A DNA stretch of 64,000 nucleotides from Paralcaligenes sp. KSB-10 (GCF_021266465.1 NZ_CP089848.1:2542001-2606000); one strand, 5' to 3'; counted from the first letter of the stretch, positions 18,120-26,738 are shown. Numbers and translations are program-made. The notes: generated by a model from the letters alone, not told the origin.

Positions 18120-18573
18120 GATTCAAGAGTATGTCCGGCAAGGAACATCAAAACCGGCAGATAGTGCACAGCGCTTGTTCCAGTCGATTCAGTTGTAATA
18201 AGCCAGCGGATACTATCGATGTTTCAGCGACTTTGTGTCTAATATTATTTTTTTTGATAGTGATATTGAATTCATATCGGACAGGCTTAAGCTCGTTGAC
18301 AGCTCCCCGCCGCGCCGTCTTTCGTCACTTGCATCCGTGGGCCGCAAGATCGGCATCAACGCCATGAATCCATCGATATGCTTTGGTTATTGATCTGTAA
18401 AAATTTAATATTGGATCGAATTTTCCGGATCTTCTAAGCTTGGCGTCTATTCTTGCCGCCGCACGCGGCGTGGCAAACAGACCAGATTCTCCTGCAGACG
18501 CCACGGCAAACCCGCGTCAACCAAGAACCCGTCAAACCACCGCGGCTATGCCGTACATCATAAAGAATCCAGC
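18120..18573. promoter_or_regulatory. Divergent promoter region B with LysR-type box
   Basis: A 454-base gene-free stretch between the acyl-CoA dehydrogenase operon and the enoyl-CoA hydratase-like gene. It holds TGTCTAATATTATTTTTTTT (from 18236) and GATA (18262-18265) N9 TATC (18275-18278), as at 13.7 and 26.6 kb. On the minus strand TAGACA (complement of 18236-18241), an 18-base spacer and GATAGT (complement of 18212-18217) form a plausible promoter, with the start codon about 90 bases downstream. The right half (18290-18573) shows nothing further that I recognise. Confidence 0.6.
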
Positions 18574-19365
18574 ATGGACCCAATACTGCATTTCGAACAA
18601 GACGAGCGCGGCATCGTGACACTGACGATGGACCACAATGAAACTCGCAATGCGCTCACAGGCAACAATATGGTCAAGGAATTTCTTGCGGCGATCCAGC
18701 GTATAGAAACCGACCACGCGGTGCGTGCTGTAATCATCACCGGCGCCGGCAAGGTTTTTTCTTCCGGCGGAAATATTGCCGAAATGGAAAGACAGCTCAA
18801 ACCCGAATTCCCCAGCCCGGCATTGCGCCATGAGTACCGGGAAGGCATACAACGCCTTCCCCTGGCCTTGCATAATCTGGAAGTGCCCACCATTGCCGCA
18901 ATCAACGGACCGGCTATCGGAGCCGGATTCGATCTGGCCTGCATGTGCGACATACGCATCGCGTCCGACCGTGCCGTATTCGCCGAAAGTTTCGTCAAGC
19001 TGGGCATTATCCCGGGGGATGGCGGCGCCTGGTTCCTGCCCCGGCTCATAGGCATGTCGCGCGCGGCCGAAATGACACTTACCGGCGATCCGATAGATGT
19101 CGCGCAAGCCGTGCAATGGGGCCTGGTTTCAAAAGCTGTGCCGGCGGAAGAATTACTGGCCGAATGCCGCAAAATGGCGCTGCGAATCGTCGCCAACCCA
19201 AGCGATGCAATCCGGATGAGCAAGCGCTTGCTGCGCGAAGGCCAGCATAGCCGGCTCGATACCCTGCTGGAGCTATCGGCAGCCTTTCAGGCGATGGCGC
19301 ACAAATCCGAAGACCACGCGACCGCAGTGCGGGCATTCATGCAAAAGCGCGCCCAAAAGAAATGA
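18574..19365 (+). CDS. Enoyl-CoA hydratase/isomerase (crotonase) family protein
   Basis: The 263-aa crotonase-fold protein has the oxyanion-hole segments GKVFSSGGNIAEM (near 60-71) and NGPAIGAGFDLACMCD (111-126). Of the two catalytic glutamates of classical enoyl-CoA hydratase, the second is kept (Glu166, RAAEMTLTG) while the first position is Phe140 in FAESFVKLG; the motif continues as PGDGG. This PGDGG subgroup includes enzymes of unassigned specificity, so hydration is not certain. It is divergent from the acyl-CoA dehydrogenase operon across promoter region B and converges with the second racemase-like gene. Confidence 0.88.
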   Translation: MDPILHFEQDERGIVTLTMDHNETRNALTGNNMVKEFLAAIQRIETDHAVRAVIITGAGKVFSSGGNIAEMERQLKPEFPSPALRHEYREGIQRLPLALHNLEVPTIAAINGPAIGAGFDLACMCDIRIASDRAVFAESFVKLGIIPGDGGAWFLPRLIGMSRAAEMTLTGDPIDVAQAVQWGLVSKAVPAEELLAECRKMALRIVANPSDAIRMSKRLLREGQHSRLDTLLELSAAFQAMAHKSEDHATAVRAFMQKRAQKK

Positions 19366-19405
19366 ACCATTTCCCCGCGGCAGGCCAGGCAGCGCAAGCG
19401 ACCTG

Positions 19406-20500
19406 TTAAATTCGATAGCGCTTGACCACTTGCGGGTCGGGATCGCACCCCAGGCCTGGGCCGTTGGGAATGCCTATAGTGCCGTCCGCGCCGGGCAGGC
19501 CTACATCGCCGAACAAAGGGGCTTCCAGCTGGACGCCAAAAACTTCAATACCCCCTATGCCGCCATATGCGCCAGCCAATTGCAAGGTGGCCAGCAGGCC
19601 CGGACCGAAATAAGGCGAGTGAGGCGCCATCTGGCGGTGATATTGCCGAGCCAGCTCGGCAACCGCGCCAAATTCGCTGATGCCCCCCATTTTGGTCACA
19701 CTGGGCTGGAAATAATCCACACTTCCCGCTGCCAGCAAAGGCTCGAACGACACCGCATTTGCGAGGTTCTCGCCCAGAGCGAGCGGGATATCGACGGCCT
19801 CGCGCAAACGGGCCAGACCCGGCAAGTCTTCGGGCGGCCATACGGGTTCTTCCAGCCATTTGAGCTTGTATGGAACCAGTTGCGTAGCCATCCGTATGGC
19901 CTGATCGGCGCTCCACTCGCAATTGACGTCCAGCATCAGGTTCACGTCGTCGCCAATGGCGCCACGGGCGGACGCAACCGCGTCCACCGTAATCTCATGC
20001 AGTTTCAGGCTGCCGAACCCCTGCTTTAGCGCGCGCTCGCACGCGCGCGAGACAACCGCCGGATCAGACAGGCGCATAAAGCTTTTGTAGGCGGGAACAG
20101 TATCGCGTACCCTCTGCCCCAGCAACTGCGCCACCGAAACGCCGGCACGTTTTCCGGCCAGGTCCCATAAGGCAATGTCCAGGCCGCTTAATGCATATTG
20201 CACCGGACCGCTGCGTCCAAAAATATGCAAGGGCTTTTTCAGGGCCGCCATCAACGCGGAAATATCGCTTGCATCTTTCCCCAAAGCCAATGGGCGCACC
20301 ACCTCTTCCAGAGCCTTTATGGTCGATGGAATAACGTTGTAGCCGAACGCCTCGCCCCACCCTGTAAGGCCATCGTCGGTCTGGACCTTCACCAGCAGAT
20401 AGGAAAGACGGGACCAGACAGTCCCTCCAAAGCCGGTAGGCGCGCCGTCATGCTGATACGGAATGGATACGGGTATTGCTTCAATCGAAAGAATATTCAT
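19406..20500 (-). CDS. Mandelate racemase/muconate lactonizing enzyme family protein (2)
   Basis: A 364-aa enolase-superfamily TIM barrel. Metal ligands are Asp191 (LMLDVNCEW), Glu217 (WLEEP) and Glu244 (LGENL). The second-strand acid/base motif is K-L-H (166-168) rather than KxK. On the other side of the pocket His294 (APHSPYFGPG) remains, but the Asp of the usual His-Asp dyad is replaced at QPSVTK (265-270). The reaction (racemase, cycloisomerase or acid-sugar dehydratase) cannot be assigned. It is the last gene of the transporter operon, with its start overlapping the livF-like stop as ATGA. Confidence 0.88.
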   Translation of the reverse strand: MNILSIEAIPVSIPYQHDGAPTGFGGTVWSRLSYLLVKVQTDDGLTGWGEAFGYNVIPSTIKALEEVVRPLALGKDASDISALMAALKKPLHIFGRSGPVQYALSGLDIALWDLAGKRAGVSVAQLLGQRVRDTVPAYKSFMRLSDPAVVSRACERALKQGFGSLKLHEITVDAVASARGAIGDDVNLMLDVNCEWSADQAIRMATQLVPYKLKWLEEPVWPPEDLPGLARLREAVDIPLALGENLANAVSFEPLLAAGSVDYFQPSVTKMGGISEFGAVAELARQYHRQMAPHSPYFGPGLLATLQLAGAYGGIGGIEVFGVQLEAPLFGDVGLPGADGTIGIPNGPGLGCDPDPQVVKRYRI

Positions 20501-21336
20501 GAATCGGGATGTTCCGTAATATCGTTGGAATGCGGGATTTCCTGGTCGCCGTGGGACGCCATCGCCGAGCCTGCGGCTTCAGTAGCAGGAACTGCGCCGC
20601 CGCCCAGGTAAATACGGCTGATCAGCTCTCCTTGTCTGATTTCGTCGGCCGTGCCTTGACCGCCGATTTTTCCGGTTTCGACCAAATAGCAATAATCGGC
20701 GAACTTAAGCGCCTCTTTGACCAGCTGCTCTACCAGCAGTATCGCGACGCCCGATTTCGAGAGCTCTTTGGCCACCGTGAGAATCCGATTAATGACCATG
20801 GGGGCCAGTCCGCTGGATGGCTCGTCCAGAATGAGCAGGCGAGGTTCCGCCACAATGCCTTGGGCTACGGCCAGGATCTGCTGCTGTCCACCGCTTAACC
20901 GGGACGCCATCAGATGGCGCCTCTCGGCCAGTTCAGGAAACAAATCGTAGGCCATGTCCAGCTTGGCGCGGTCGCCGCGGCGATTCCGGGCATAGGTGCC
21001 CAGCAGCAGATTGTCTTCGATACTCAGGCCGGTGAAAACCCGATGCCCTTCCAGGACCATGACCAATCCGGCCTGCGCGGTAGCGCGGGCGTCGGCACTG
21101 GAAATGTCCTGGCCGCCGAACAGCACGCGTCCGCCTTTTTTTGCCACCAGCCCCGAAACGGCATGCAGCATAGAGCTTTTCCCCGCACCGTTGCGGCCCA
21201 GCAATACGACAAACTCGCCTTCATGGATGCAAAAATCGACACCATGGACGACTTCCGCCTTGCCGTATGCAACCTGCAACGACGAAACGTCCAACAAGAT
21301 GGGAGATGCCGAATGCCCGCGTTCTTCTTTATGCAT
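20497..21336 (-). CDS. livF: HAAT-family ABC transporter ATP-binding protein (LivF-like)
   Basis: The 279-aa ATPase has Walker A GRNGAGKSS (47-55), signature LSGGQQQ, and Walker B LLILDEPSSGLAP. LivF proteins usually have about 235 residues; this one has roughly 15 extra at the N-terminus and a C-terminal tail of about 25 residues ending in EHPDS with no recognisable motif. It pairs with the ATPase domain of the fused LivM-LivG protein encoded two bases upstream. Together they energise import of a hydrophobic amino acid or carboxylate. Confidence 0.93.
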   Translation of the reverse strand: MHKEERGHSASPILLDVSSLQVAYGKAEVVHGVDFCIHEGEFVVLLGRNGAGKSSMLHAVSGLVAKKGGRVLFGGQDISSADARATAQAGLVMVLEGHRVFTGLSIEDNLLLGTYARNRRGDRAKLDMAYDLFPELAERRHLMASRLSGGQQQILAVAQGIVAEPRLLILDEPSSGLAPMVINRILTVAKELSKSGVAILLVEQLVKEALKFADYCYLVETGKIGGQGTADEIRQGELISRIYLGGGAVPATEAAGSAMASHGDQEIPHSNDITEHPDS

Positions 21337-21338
21337 GA

Positions 21339-23099
21339 TCAGGCCCCCAGGTAAACACGGATGACTTCAGGGTTGGCGCGAACCTCGGCGGCCGACCCGC
21401 TGGCTATGGTGCTCCCCAGATTCAGGGTAGTGACGCGATCGCAAATCCGGAATACAAAATCGGTGTGATGCTCGACAATCAATACGCCCAGGCCCGCATG
21501 ACCCATCGCCAGCACGATAGCGGCCAGTTGTTCGATTTCGTGCTCCGTCAGGCCGCCGGCGGGTTCATCAAGCAAGATAAAACGAGGCCGCATGCACAGG
21601 GCCCGTGCTATCTCGAGAAACCGTTGCTCGGCGTGGTCAAGCAAGCTGGCCGGTTGATCCATGATGTGGCCCAGGCCCATGGCTTGAAGAATTTCGCGGG
21701 CCCGGGCGCGCAGCCCGTCGTCCTCCCGGCGCGCCGCCGGCAAGGCCAGTGCGTTCTGCAAAAAGCCGGCGCGCGTATCTTTCCAGCCTCCAAGCATTGC
21801 GTTGTCCAGGCCGCTGAGCGTGCCGAGCAGCCGGGGCTTCTGAAACGTCCGCGCAATGCCCACCGCCGCCCGGTGTTGTACCGATGCGCGCGTTAGCGGC
21901 AATCCATCCAGCGCGATCGAACCGCCGTCAATGATGTAATAGCCCGAAAGCAGATTCAGCAATGTGGTCTTGCCGCTGCCATTGGGGCCTATCAATCCGT
22001 GGATTTCACCCTCTTTCAAAGACAGGGACACTTGATTGACGGCCACCACCCCACCAAAGTGTTTGCTGGCCTGTTCAAGCTGCATGCCGTCCGTGTGTTT
22101 GCGCCCTGTGCGAATCGCCGCGATCAGTCGGGGGATATCGGGGCTAACTACCCGTTTCTCGCGATTGCGAGGAGAGAATTTTTCACGGAGCAGGCGAATG
22201 ACACTACCTATTCCTTCCGGAACAAGCAAAACAACAATGAGCAGCAAGGCGCCATAAAAGAATTGCCCCCAACGAGCCAGAGAACCCATCATTTCCGGCA
22301 ATATCGCCAGCACAATGGTTCCCAGGAACGGCCCCCAGATGGTACCCCTGCCGCCGATTACGATGCATATGAAGAAAAACAGGCTTAGCTCGAAGACAAA
22401 GGTTTCAGGTGTGATGTAGCTTTGAAGCGTGGCGAACAAAGCGCCCGACAGCCCCGCTGTTACGCCGCTGAATGTGAATACCGTCAGTTTTACCCTGAAG
22501 ATTGGTACGCCCGCCGAACTGGCCGCCACCGTGCTGTCGCGCAATGCGATCATGGCCCGGCCCCACATGCGGCGCACCAGATTCCACGAAAGCCATGTAA
22601 CCAGCCCCGCGAATGCCGCCACCAGCCAATACAGGCCCGAGGGACTGGCAAACGGAGCGTTGAACGGTGGCACACTGAGCCCTACTCCGCCCCCGGTCAG
22701 GTCGGCCTGAGCCAGAGAAAATTCGGTAACCATCAGGGCAAAGGCCAGCGTTGCCATGGCGAAATAGAAACCCGGCAATCTTAATGAGGGCAGGCCTAAA
22801 AGAAATCCGCAGACGCCACCCAGGCCCGCCGCAGCCAGGGTGGCGATCCAGGGATCCAGATCGTAACGGCCGGTGAGGATAGAGTAGGCATACGCGCCAA
22901 TGGCCAATAGGCCGATATGCCCGATGGACAGCACCCCGGTGTAGCCCACCGCCAGGTTCAGGCCCGCAACCAGAATCCAGTAGACGCCGATCAGGGTGGC
23001 AATATGAAGCTGATACGGATTACCTATCCATAAAGGCAAGGTAGCCAGTGCCGCAACGCAAATCAGCATGGGCATGCCAGGTTTGAGATGGATATTCAT
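21339..23099 (-). CDS. Fused HAAT-family ABC permease/ATP-binding protein (LivM-LivG)
   Basis: A 586-aa fusion. Residues about 1-310 form a LivM-like permease with about eight to nine hydrophobic helices (GYTGVLSIGHIGLLAIGAY, FSGVTAGLSGALFA). Residues about 340-586 form a LivG-like ATPase with Walker A GPNGSGKTT and Walker B FILLDEPAGGL. The ABC signature is LLDHAEQRFLEIARAL, not the usual LSGGQ/LAYGQQ. Its start overlaps the stop of the livH-like gene as ATGA. Such fusions exist in other proteobacteria. The gene is in the operon racemase 1, binding protein, LivH, this protein, LivF, racemase 2. Confidence 0.92.
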   Translation of the reverse strand: MNIHLKPGMPMLICVAALATLPLWIGNPYQLHIATLIGVYWILVAGLNLAVGYTGVLSIGHIGLLAIGAYAYSILTGRYDLDPWIATLAAAGLGGVCGFLLGLPSLRLPGFYFAMATLAFALMVTEFSLAQADLTGGGVGLSVPPFNAPFASPSGLYWLVAAFAGLVTWLSWNLVRRMWGRAMIALRDSTVAASSAGVPIFRVKLTVFTFSGVTAGLSGALFATLQSYITPETFVFELSLFFFICIVIGGRGTIWGPFLGTIVLAILPEMMGSLARWGQFFYGALLLIVVLLVPEGIGSVIRLLREKFSPRNREKRVVSPDIPRLIAAIRTGRKHTDGMQLEQASKHFGGVVAVNQVSLSLKEGEIHGLIGPNGSGKTTLLNLLSGYYIIDGGSIALDGLPLTRASVQHRAAVGIARTFQKPRLLGTLSGLDNAMLGGWKDTRAGFLQNALALPAARREDDGLRARAREILQAMGLGHIMDQPASLLDHAEQRFLEIARALCMRPRFILLDEPAGGLTEHEIEQLAAIVLAMGHAGLGVLIVEHHTDFVFRICDRVTTLNLGSTIASGSAAEVRANPEVIRVYLGA

Positions 23100-23956
23100 A
23101 CTTGACGCATCTTTTGGTTCCCGAACAAGCCTTCGGGTTTAACCAGCAAGAAAAACATTAACAGGCCAACCGCGATGGTGCGTTGGTATTCGCCGCCAAA
23201 AAAATAAGTGGCCAGGGTGGATAACAACCCCAGCACCAGGCCTCCGATCACGGCGCCAAGGTTGCTGCCCATGCCTCCGACAGCGAGGGCGATAAAGCCG
23301 TACAAGGTGAGGGTCAACCCCACCGCGAAATCCGCGAATGTAAGCTGCCCGCCCGCAAAGCCGACCAGGCCGCCCAGTAATCCGGCTATGCCGTATGAAA
23401 ACGCCCTGATGCGGCCCGTCGCCACGCCCCGCGCCCTGGCGGCAAAAGGATCTTCGGCAACCGCAAGAAAAACTTTCCCAAACAATGTGTGGCGATAAAA
23501 ACGGTCCAGGGCAACGACCACCAAGGCAACGCACGCGATAGGAAGCCAATATTTCTGATCCCACAGTCCCGAGGTGAAATCCTGGTCGATCAAGCGCGGA
23601 AAAGGCTTGGGCTCGGTGCCCCACAACAGCACTACGCTTTGCTGAATGATGGTTGCCAGAGCCAGCGTACTGAGCAGCCAGAGATGTTCTTCGGAACGGG
23701 CCAGAATACGCCTGATTGCAACGAATTCTGTAAGCAGGCCCAAAATAATGGCGGAGGCAATGGCCCCTGCCAGCCCTACGAAAACGGGCAGTTTCAAGTC
23801 GCCGATCAGGTAGGCGCCCATTACCCCGCTGATCATGAAAAGATGGCCCGTTGTAAAGCTAAGGACCTTCGAGGTCGAGTACATCGCGTTGTAGGCCAAC
23901 GCGGCGGCCGCATAAAGCGAGCCTATCGCCAAGCCCGTGACCAGGACTGTCAGCAT
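23096..23956 (-). CDS. livH: HAAT-family ABC transporter permease (LivH-like)
   Basis: A 286-aa inner-membrane permease with eight or so hydrophobic segments (LTVLVTGLAIGSLYAAAALA, then GLTLTLYGFIALAVGGMGS with the GG...G permease loop). The start at 23956 is preferred because a clear AGGAG lies nine bases upstream and it begins directly with the first membrane helix. An alternative at 24022 would add 22 hydrophilic residues with a poor ribosome binding site. It lies 76 bases after the substrate-binding protein gene and overlaps the fused permease/ATPase gene by four bases. Confidence 0.92.
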   Translation of the reverse strand: MLTVLVTGLAIGSLYAAAALAYNAMYSTSKVLSFTTGHLFMISGVMGAYLIGDLKLPVFVGLAGAIASAIILGLLTEFVAIRRILARSEEHLWLLSTLALATIIQQSVVLLWGTEPKPFPRLIDQDFTSGLWDQKYWLPIACVALVVVALDRFYRHTLFGKVFLAVAEDPFAARARGVATGRIRAFSYGIAGLLGGLVGFAGGQLTFADFAVGLTLTLYGFIALAVGGMGSNLGAVIGGLVLGLLSTLATYFFGGEYQRTIAVGLLMFFLLVKPEGLFGNQKMRQV

Positions 23957-24032
23957 GCCGGGAACTCCTGTGACTATTAAAGATGTGTCGGCCCGATTCG
24001 GGCGAGCCGACACCATTTCCAATCAAGGCGCG

Positions 24033-25223
24033 CTACTGCGGAGCCCGCTTGAAACTGCCATCTTTGAATGTATTGGCAAGATCGACCACCATGGCGGAAT
24101 CGGGGAAACCGTTATGGTTTTCAGGAGTCCAGGTGTAATCGGCATAAACGCCCTTCAGGTCCTTGGTGGATTCCAGCACTTTCTTGATGGCCTCGGGATC
24201 GGTGCCGCCCGCCTTCAACACAGCATGCTCTATGATTTTTACCGTGTCGTAACCCAGGGCAACCCACCAAAAGGTGAAATTGATCTTGTCGCCCAGTTTC
24301 GGCCGCATCTGGTCCATCAGTTTTTGGGTAGCCGCCGGCAATTTTCCACCGGCATCGTACGTGGTGCTGGTATAGCCGGCCGCGTAGGTATTGTCCCAAT
24401 AGGATGGTTTGTTGAGGAGATCGCGAATAGGCAAGCCCATCAACGCGGGGTGGCCCACTACCGGCACATCCCATTGGGCATTGCCGCGGGCATTCAGGAT
24501 ACGCGCCAGCAAGCCGGTTGCCGCGGACCAGGGCATCAGCACATCGGCCCCGGCCGCGCGAGCCTTGGCGATTTCGTCGGCCACGCTGGTCTTGTTGGGG
24601 TCGATCAGAACCGAATAGACCGGTTTGATCCCGGCTTTTTCAAGCAAGGCGGCCGCAGCCTTGGCCGAAGAGGCGCCATAACCGGTGGTATCGCCGATGA
24701 TCGCGATTTTCTTGTGCTTCAGGACGTCTATGGCGTAGCGGTTGGCCGACGTTATCCATTGCTGATTCGAGTTGATGACACGAAAAGCCAGGGGGTATTT
24801 CTTTGCATCTATCAGACTATCTACCGTACCAATAACCAGATTCGGCACTTTTGCCCGCGTCAGAATAGGAATGGTGGCCAGGGATTCACCCGAATTGACC
24901 GGCCCGATCACAAAGGCCACTTTTTCGCTGTAAGCCAGTTCGTTGGCAAAATTGACCGCCTTGGTCGGGTCGCCCACGGTATCGCGGGTAATCAGTTTCA
25001 ATTGCCGGCCATTGATTCCCCCCGCCTTATTGATCTGTTCAACGGCAAACTGCACACCTTCGTTTTCGGCGATTGCCGCGGAAGACAAGGGACCCGTCAA
25101 CGACGACAGCCAGCCAATCTTGATGGGGTCGCTGTTGGCACTGGCGGTTGCCGAACCTAGCACGCAGGCCAGGACGGTGGCGCCTTGCACTGCAAGTTTT
25201 ACTGCGTGGAAAAGCTGTTTCAT
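24033..25223 (-). CDS. HAAT-family ABC transporter substrate-binding protein
   Basis: The 396-aa periplasmic protein has a Sec signal peptide (cleavage near ATASANSD) and the type I LivJ-like fold (IKIGWLSSLTGPLSSAAIAENEG, GGINGRQLKLITRD, VIGPVNSGES). It determines the specificity of the importer encoded downstream. Despite the leucine-transport family name, members in catabolic clusters often bind aromatic acids, urea, amides or hydroxy acids. It follows the first racemase-like gene by 60 bases; AAGGAGACAGAC is the ribosome binding site. Confidence 0.94.
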   Translation of the reverse strand: MKQLFHAVKLAVQGATVLACVLGSATASANSDPIKIGWLSSLTGPLSSAAIAENEGVQFAVEQINKAGGINGRQLKLITRDTVGDPTKAVNFANELAYSEKVAFVIGPVNSGESLATIPILTRAKVPNLVIGTVDSLIDAKKYPLAFRVINSNQQWITSANRYAIDVLKHKKIAIIGDTTGYGASSAKAAAALLEKAGIKPVYSVLIDPNKTSVADEIAKARAAGADVLMPWSAATGLLARILNARGNAQWDVPVVGHPALMGLPIRDLLNKPSYWDNTYAAGYTSTTYDAGGKLPAATQKLMDQMRPKLGDKINFTFWWVALGYDTVKIIEHAVLKAGGTDPEAIKKVLESTKDLKGVYADYTWTPENHNGFPDSAMVVDLANTFKDGSFKRAPQ

Positions 25224-25283
25224 GTCTGTCTCCTTGAGAGATTATTATCAAATAGCCACAACATCTTCAGGTGCTGTGCCGAA

Positions 25284-26420
25284 CTATCCGTGTTGCGAAT
25301 CCCGAACCGATATCCGGTAACGCTCTATGGTTTCCCAATCGAATGTAAAACCCGTCCCTGGCCGGTCGGGCAGGCAAATAGTGCCATCAGGCTCGAGGGA
25401 CATTTTCTCGGTAAACAACGGGGCAAACCACGGCATGTGTTCGCACCACGTTGCGTTGCCCGCCGAAGCGACAATATGCAGGCTATGTTCTGTGAAGATA
25501 TGGGGAGACACGGCAAGATCGAGCGTGCCCAGGTAGCGAACCGCCTTGAGCATCTCGGTGTATCCGCCCATGCGTTGGAGGTCGGGCATGAACACCGTTG
25601 CCGCCGCACTCTGCGCCATGCGCCGGATGCCATAGCGCGTATATTCGGTTTCGCCGCTAGCCACCGGCGTATCCAGCTTGCGAACGAGCATGGCGCCCGC
25701 CTCATCGTTCCATGTAGGGACAGGCTCTTCGAACCATTCAAGATTGAACTGTTCCAGCGCCTTGCCCAGCCTGAGCGCGCTGGCCGCATTCAGGCCCTGA
25801 TTGGCGTCGGCCATCAGGGAGACGCCATGGCCGATTTCCGACCGTACCGCCTCGACCCGGGCAACGTCTTCTTTCCAGTCGGCCGATCCGAGGCGCATTT
25901 TCATGGCAGTGAAGCCTTGCGCCAGAAAAGCGCGGGCTTCGGCCACCAGCTCATCCTGGCTGGATGAAAGCCACAGGCCGCCGCTGGCATAGACCGGCAC
26001 GCGGTCGCGGCACGCGCCGAATAATTTGTACAAAGGACGATTCGCCGCCTTTCCGATAATGTCCCAGCATGCGATATCTATGGGGTTATAGGCCAGTATG
26101 GAAATACCGCTTTGTCCATAGAAATTGCTGCCGCGGAAAAAATCGTTCCATAGACGCTCGACATCGTGCGGATCGCGTCCTACGACCAGCGGAGCCAGAG
26201 TTTGCGTGAACTGGGCAATCGCCGCCAAACGATGACGATCAAAACAAAAACCATAACCTTGGCCAATGATGCCCACATCGGTCTCCAGCGTGGTCAACAG
26301 GCAGCACACATCGGAAATTTCATGGATGGACGTTTTCAAAGGCCGCTCCAGCGGCAGCGAAACCAGTGCTGTCTTGAGTGCTGTAATGCGTATGGCTGAC
26401 GGCGTAGAAGATGTATTCAC
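25284..26420 (-). CDS. Mandelate racemase/muconate lactonizing enzyme family protein (1)
   Basis: A 378-aa enolase-superfamily enzyme and first gene of the transporter operon. Metal ligands are Asp205 (LMADANQGL), Glu231 (WFEEP) and Glu257 (SGETEYT). The His-Asp dyad typical of the mandelate racemase subgroup is intact: His307 (VSPHIFTEH) and Asp280 (FMPDLQRMGG). The other catalytic motif is K-M-R (174-176) in place of KxK. This fits an acid-sugar or hydroxy-acid dehydratase/racemase. With a second, different member at the operon end, the pathway may process two stereoisomers or two successive intermediates. Confidence 0.9.
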   Translation of the reverse strand: MNTSSTPSAIRITALKTALVSLPLERPLKTSIHEISDVCCLLTTLETDVGIIGQGYGFCFDRHRLAAIAQFTQTLAPLVVGRDPHDVERLWNDFFRGSNFYGQSGISILAYNPIDIACWDIIGKAANRPLYKLFGACRDRVPVYASGGLWLSSSQDELVAEARAFLAQGFTAMKMRLGSADWKEDVARVEAVRSEIGHGVSLMADANQGLNAASALRLGKALEQFNLEWFEEPVPTWNDEAGAMLVRKLDTPVASGETEYTRYGIRRMAQSAAATVFMPDLQRMGGYTEMLKAVRYLGTLDLAVSPHIFTEHSLHIVASAGNATWCEHMPWFAPLFTEKMSLEPDGTICLPDRPGTGFTFDWETIERYRISVRDSQHG

Positions 26421-26738
26421 ACTAGCTCTCTTTAATCAGTTGTGCGCTCGCGCCTTCGGCGGCTCTACCGCCCTCAGGCAAATTGCCGCCGGATATCCGT
26501 CAGTGCATGAACGCTTCTCAACGCCGGCGTGAATCAAAAGCCAGCCCTCCCAGGGCCTTGTCTTTACCAACGTGTTGGATGGGTACTATCGATGTTTTAA
26601 GCTGTGCTTGTCTAATATTATTTTTTTCAATTCCGATACCAAAGCAATATCAATCTATCGGTTGTGCAATGCAAAAAACCCGCAATGCCAGAAAGCATGC
26701 GGGTTTCTATACTGCAATCAACTGCTGTAGACTAATTC
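26421..26738. promoter_or_regulatory. Promoter region C with LysR-type box, upstream of the transporter operon
   Basis: Gene-free stretch between racemase 1 and the integrated element. It contains TGTCTAATATTATTTTTTT (from 26609) and GATA (26635-26638) N9 TATC (26648-26651), plus CCGATA ... TATCGG flanks. On the minus strand TAGACA (complement of 26609-26614), an 18-base spacer and GATAGT (complement of 26585-26590) match region B base for base in the hexamers and in the spacer length. The start codon is about 160 bases further. A hairpin terminator (26676-26706) follows. Confidence 0.6.
26676..26706 (-). terminator. Hairpin terminator, probably the original tRNA-Ser terminator
   Basis: AAACCCGCA (26676-26684) pairs with TGCGGGTTT (26698-26706), extended by TGC/GCA, and on the minus strand is followed by a run of T. 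It closely resembles the terminator immediately downstream of the intact tRNA-Ser gene (37192-37222). It lies about 35 bases past a decayed tRNA-Ser 3' end, so it is probably the chromosomal terminator that followed the tRNA before the element inserted. Confidence 0.65.
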
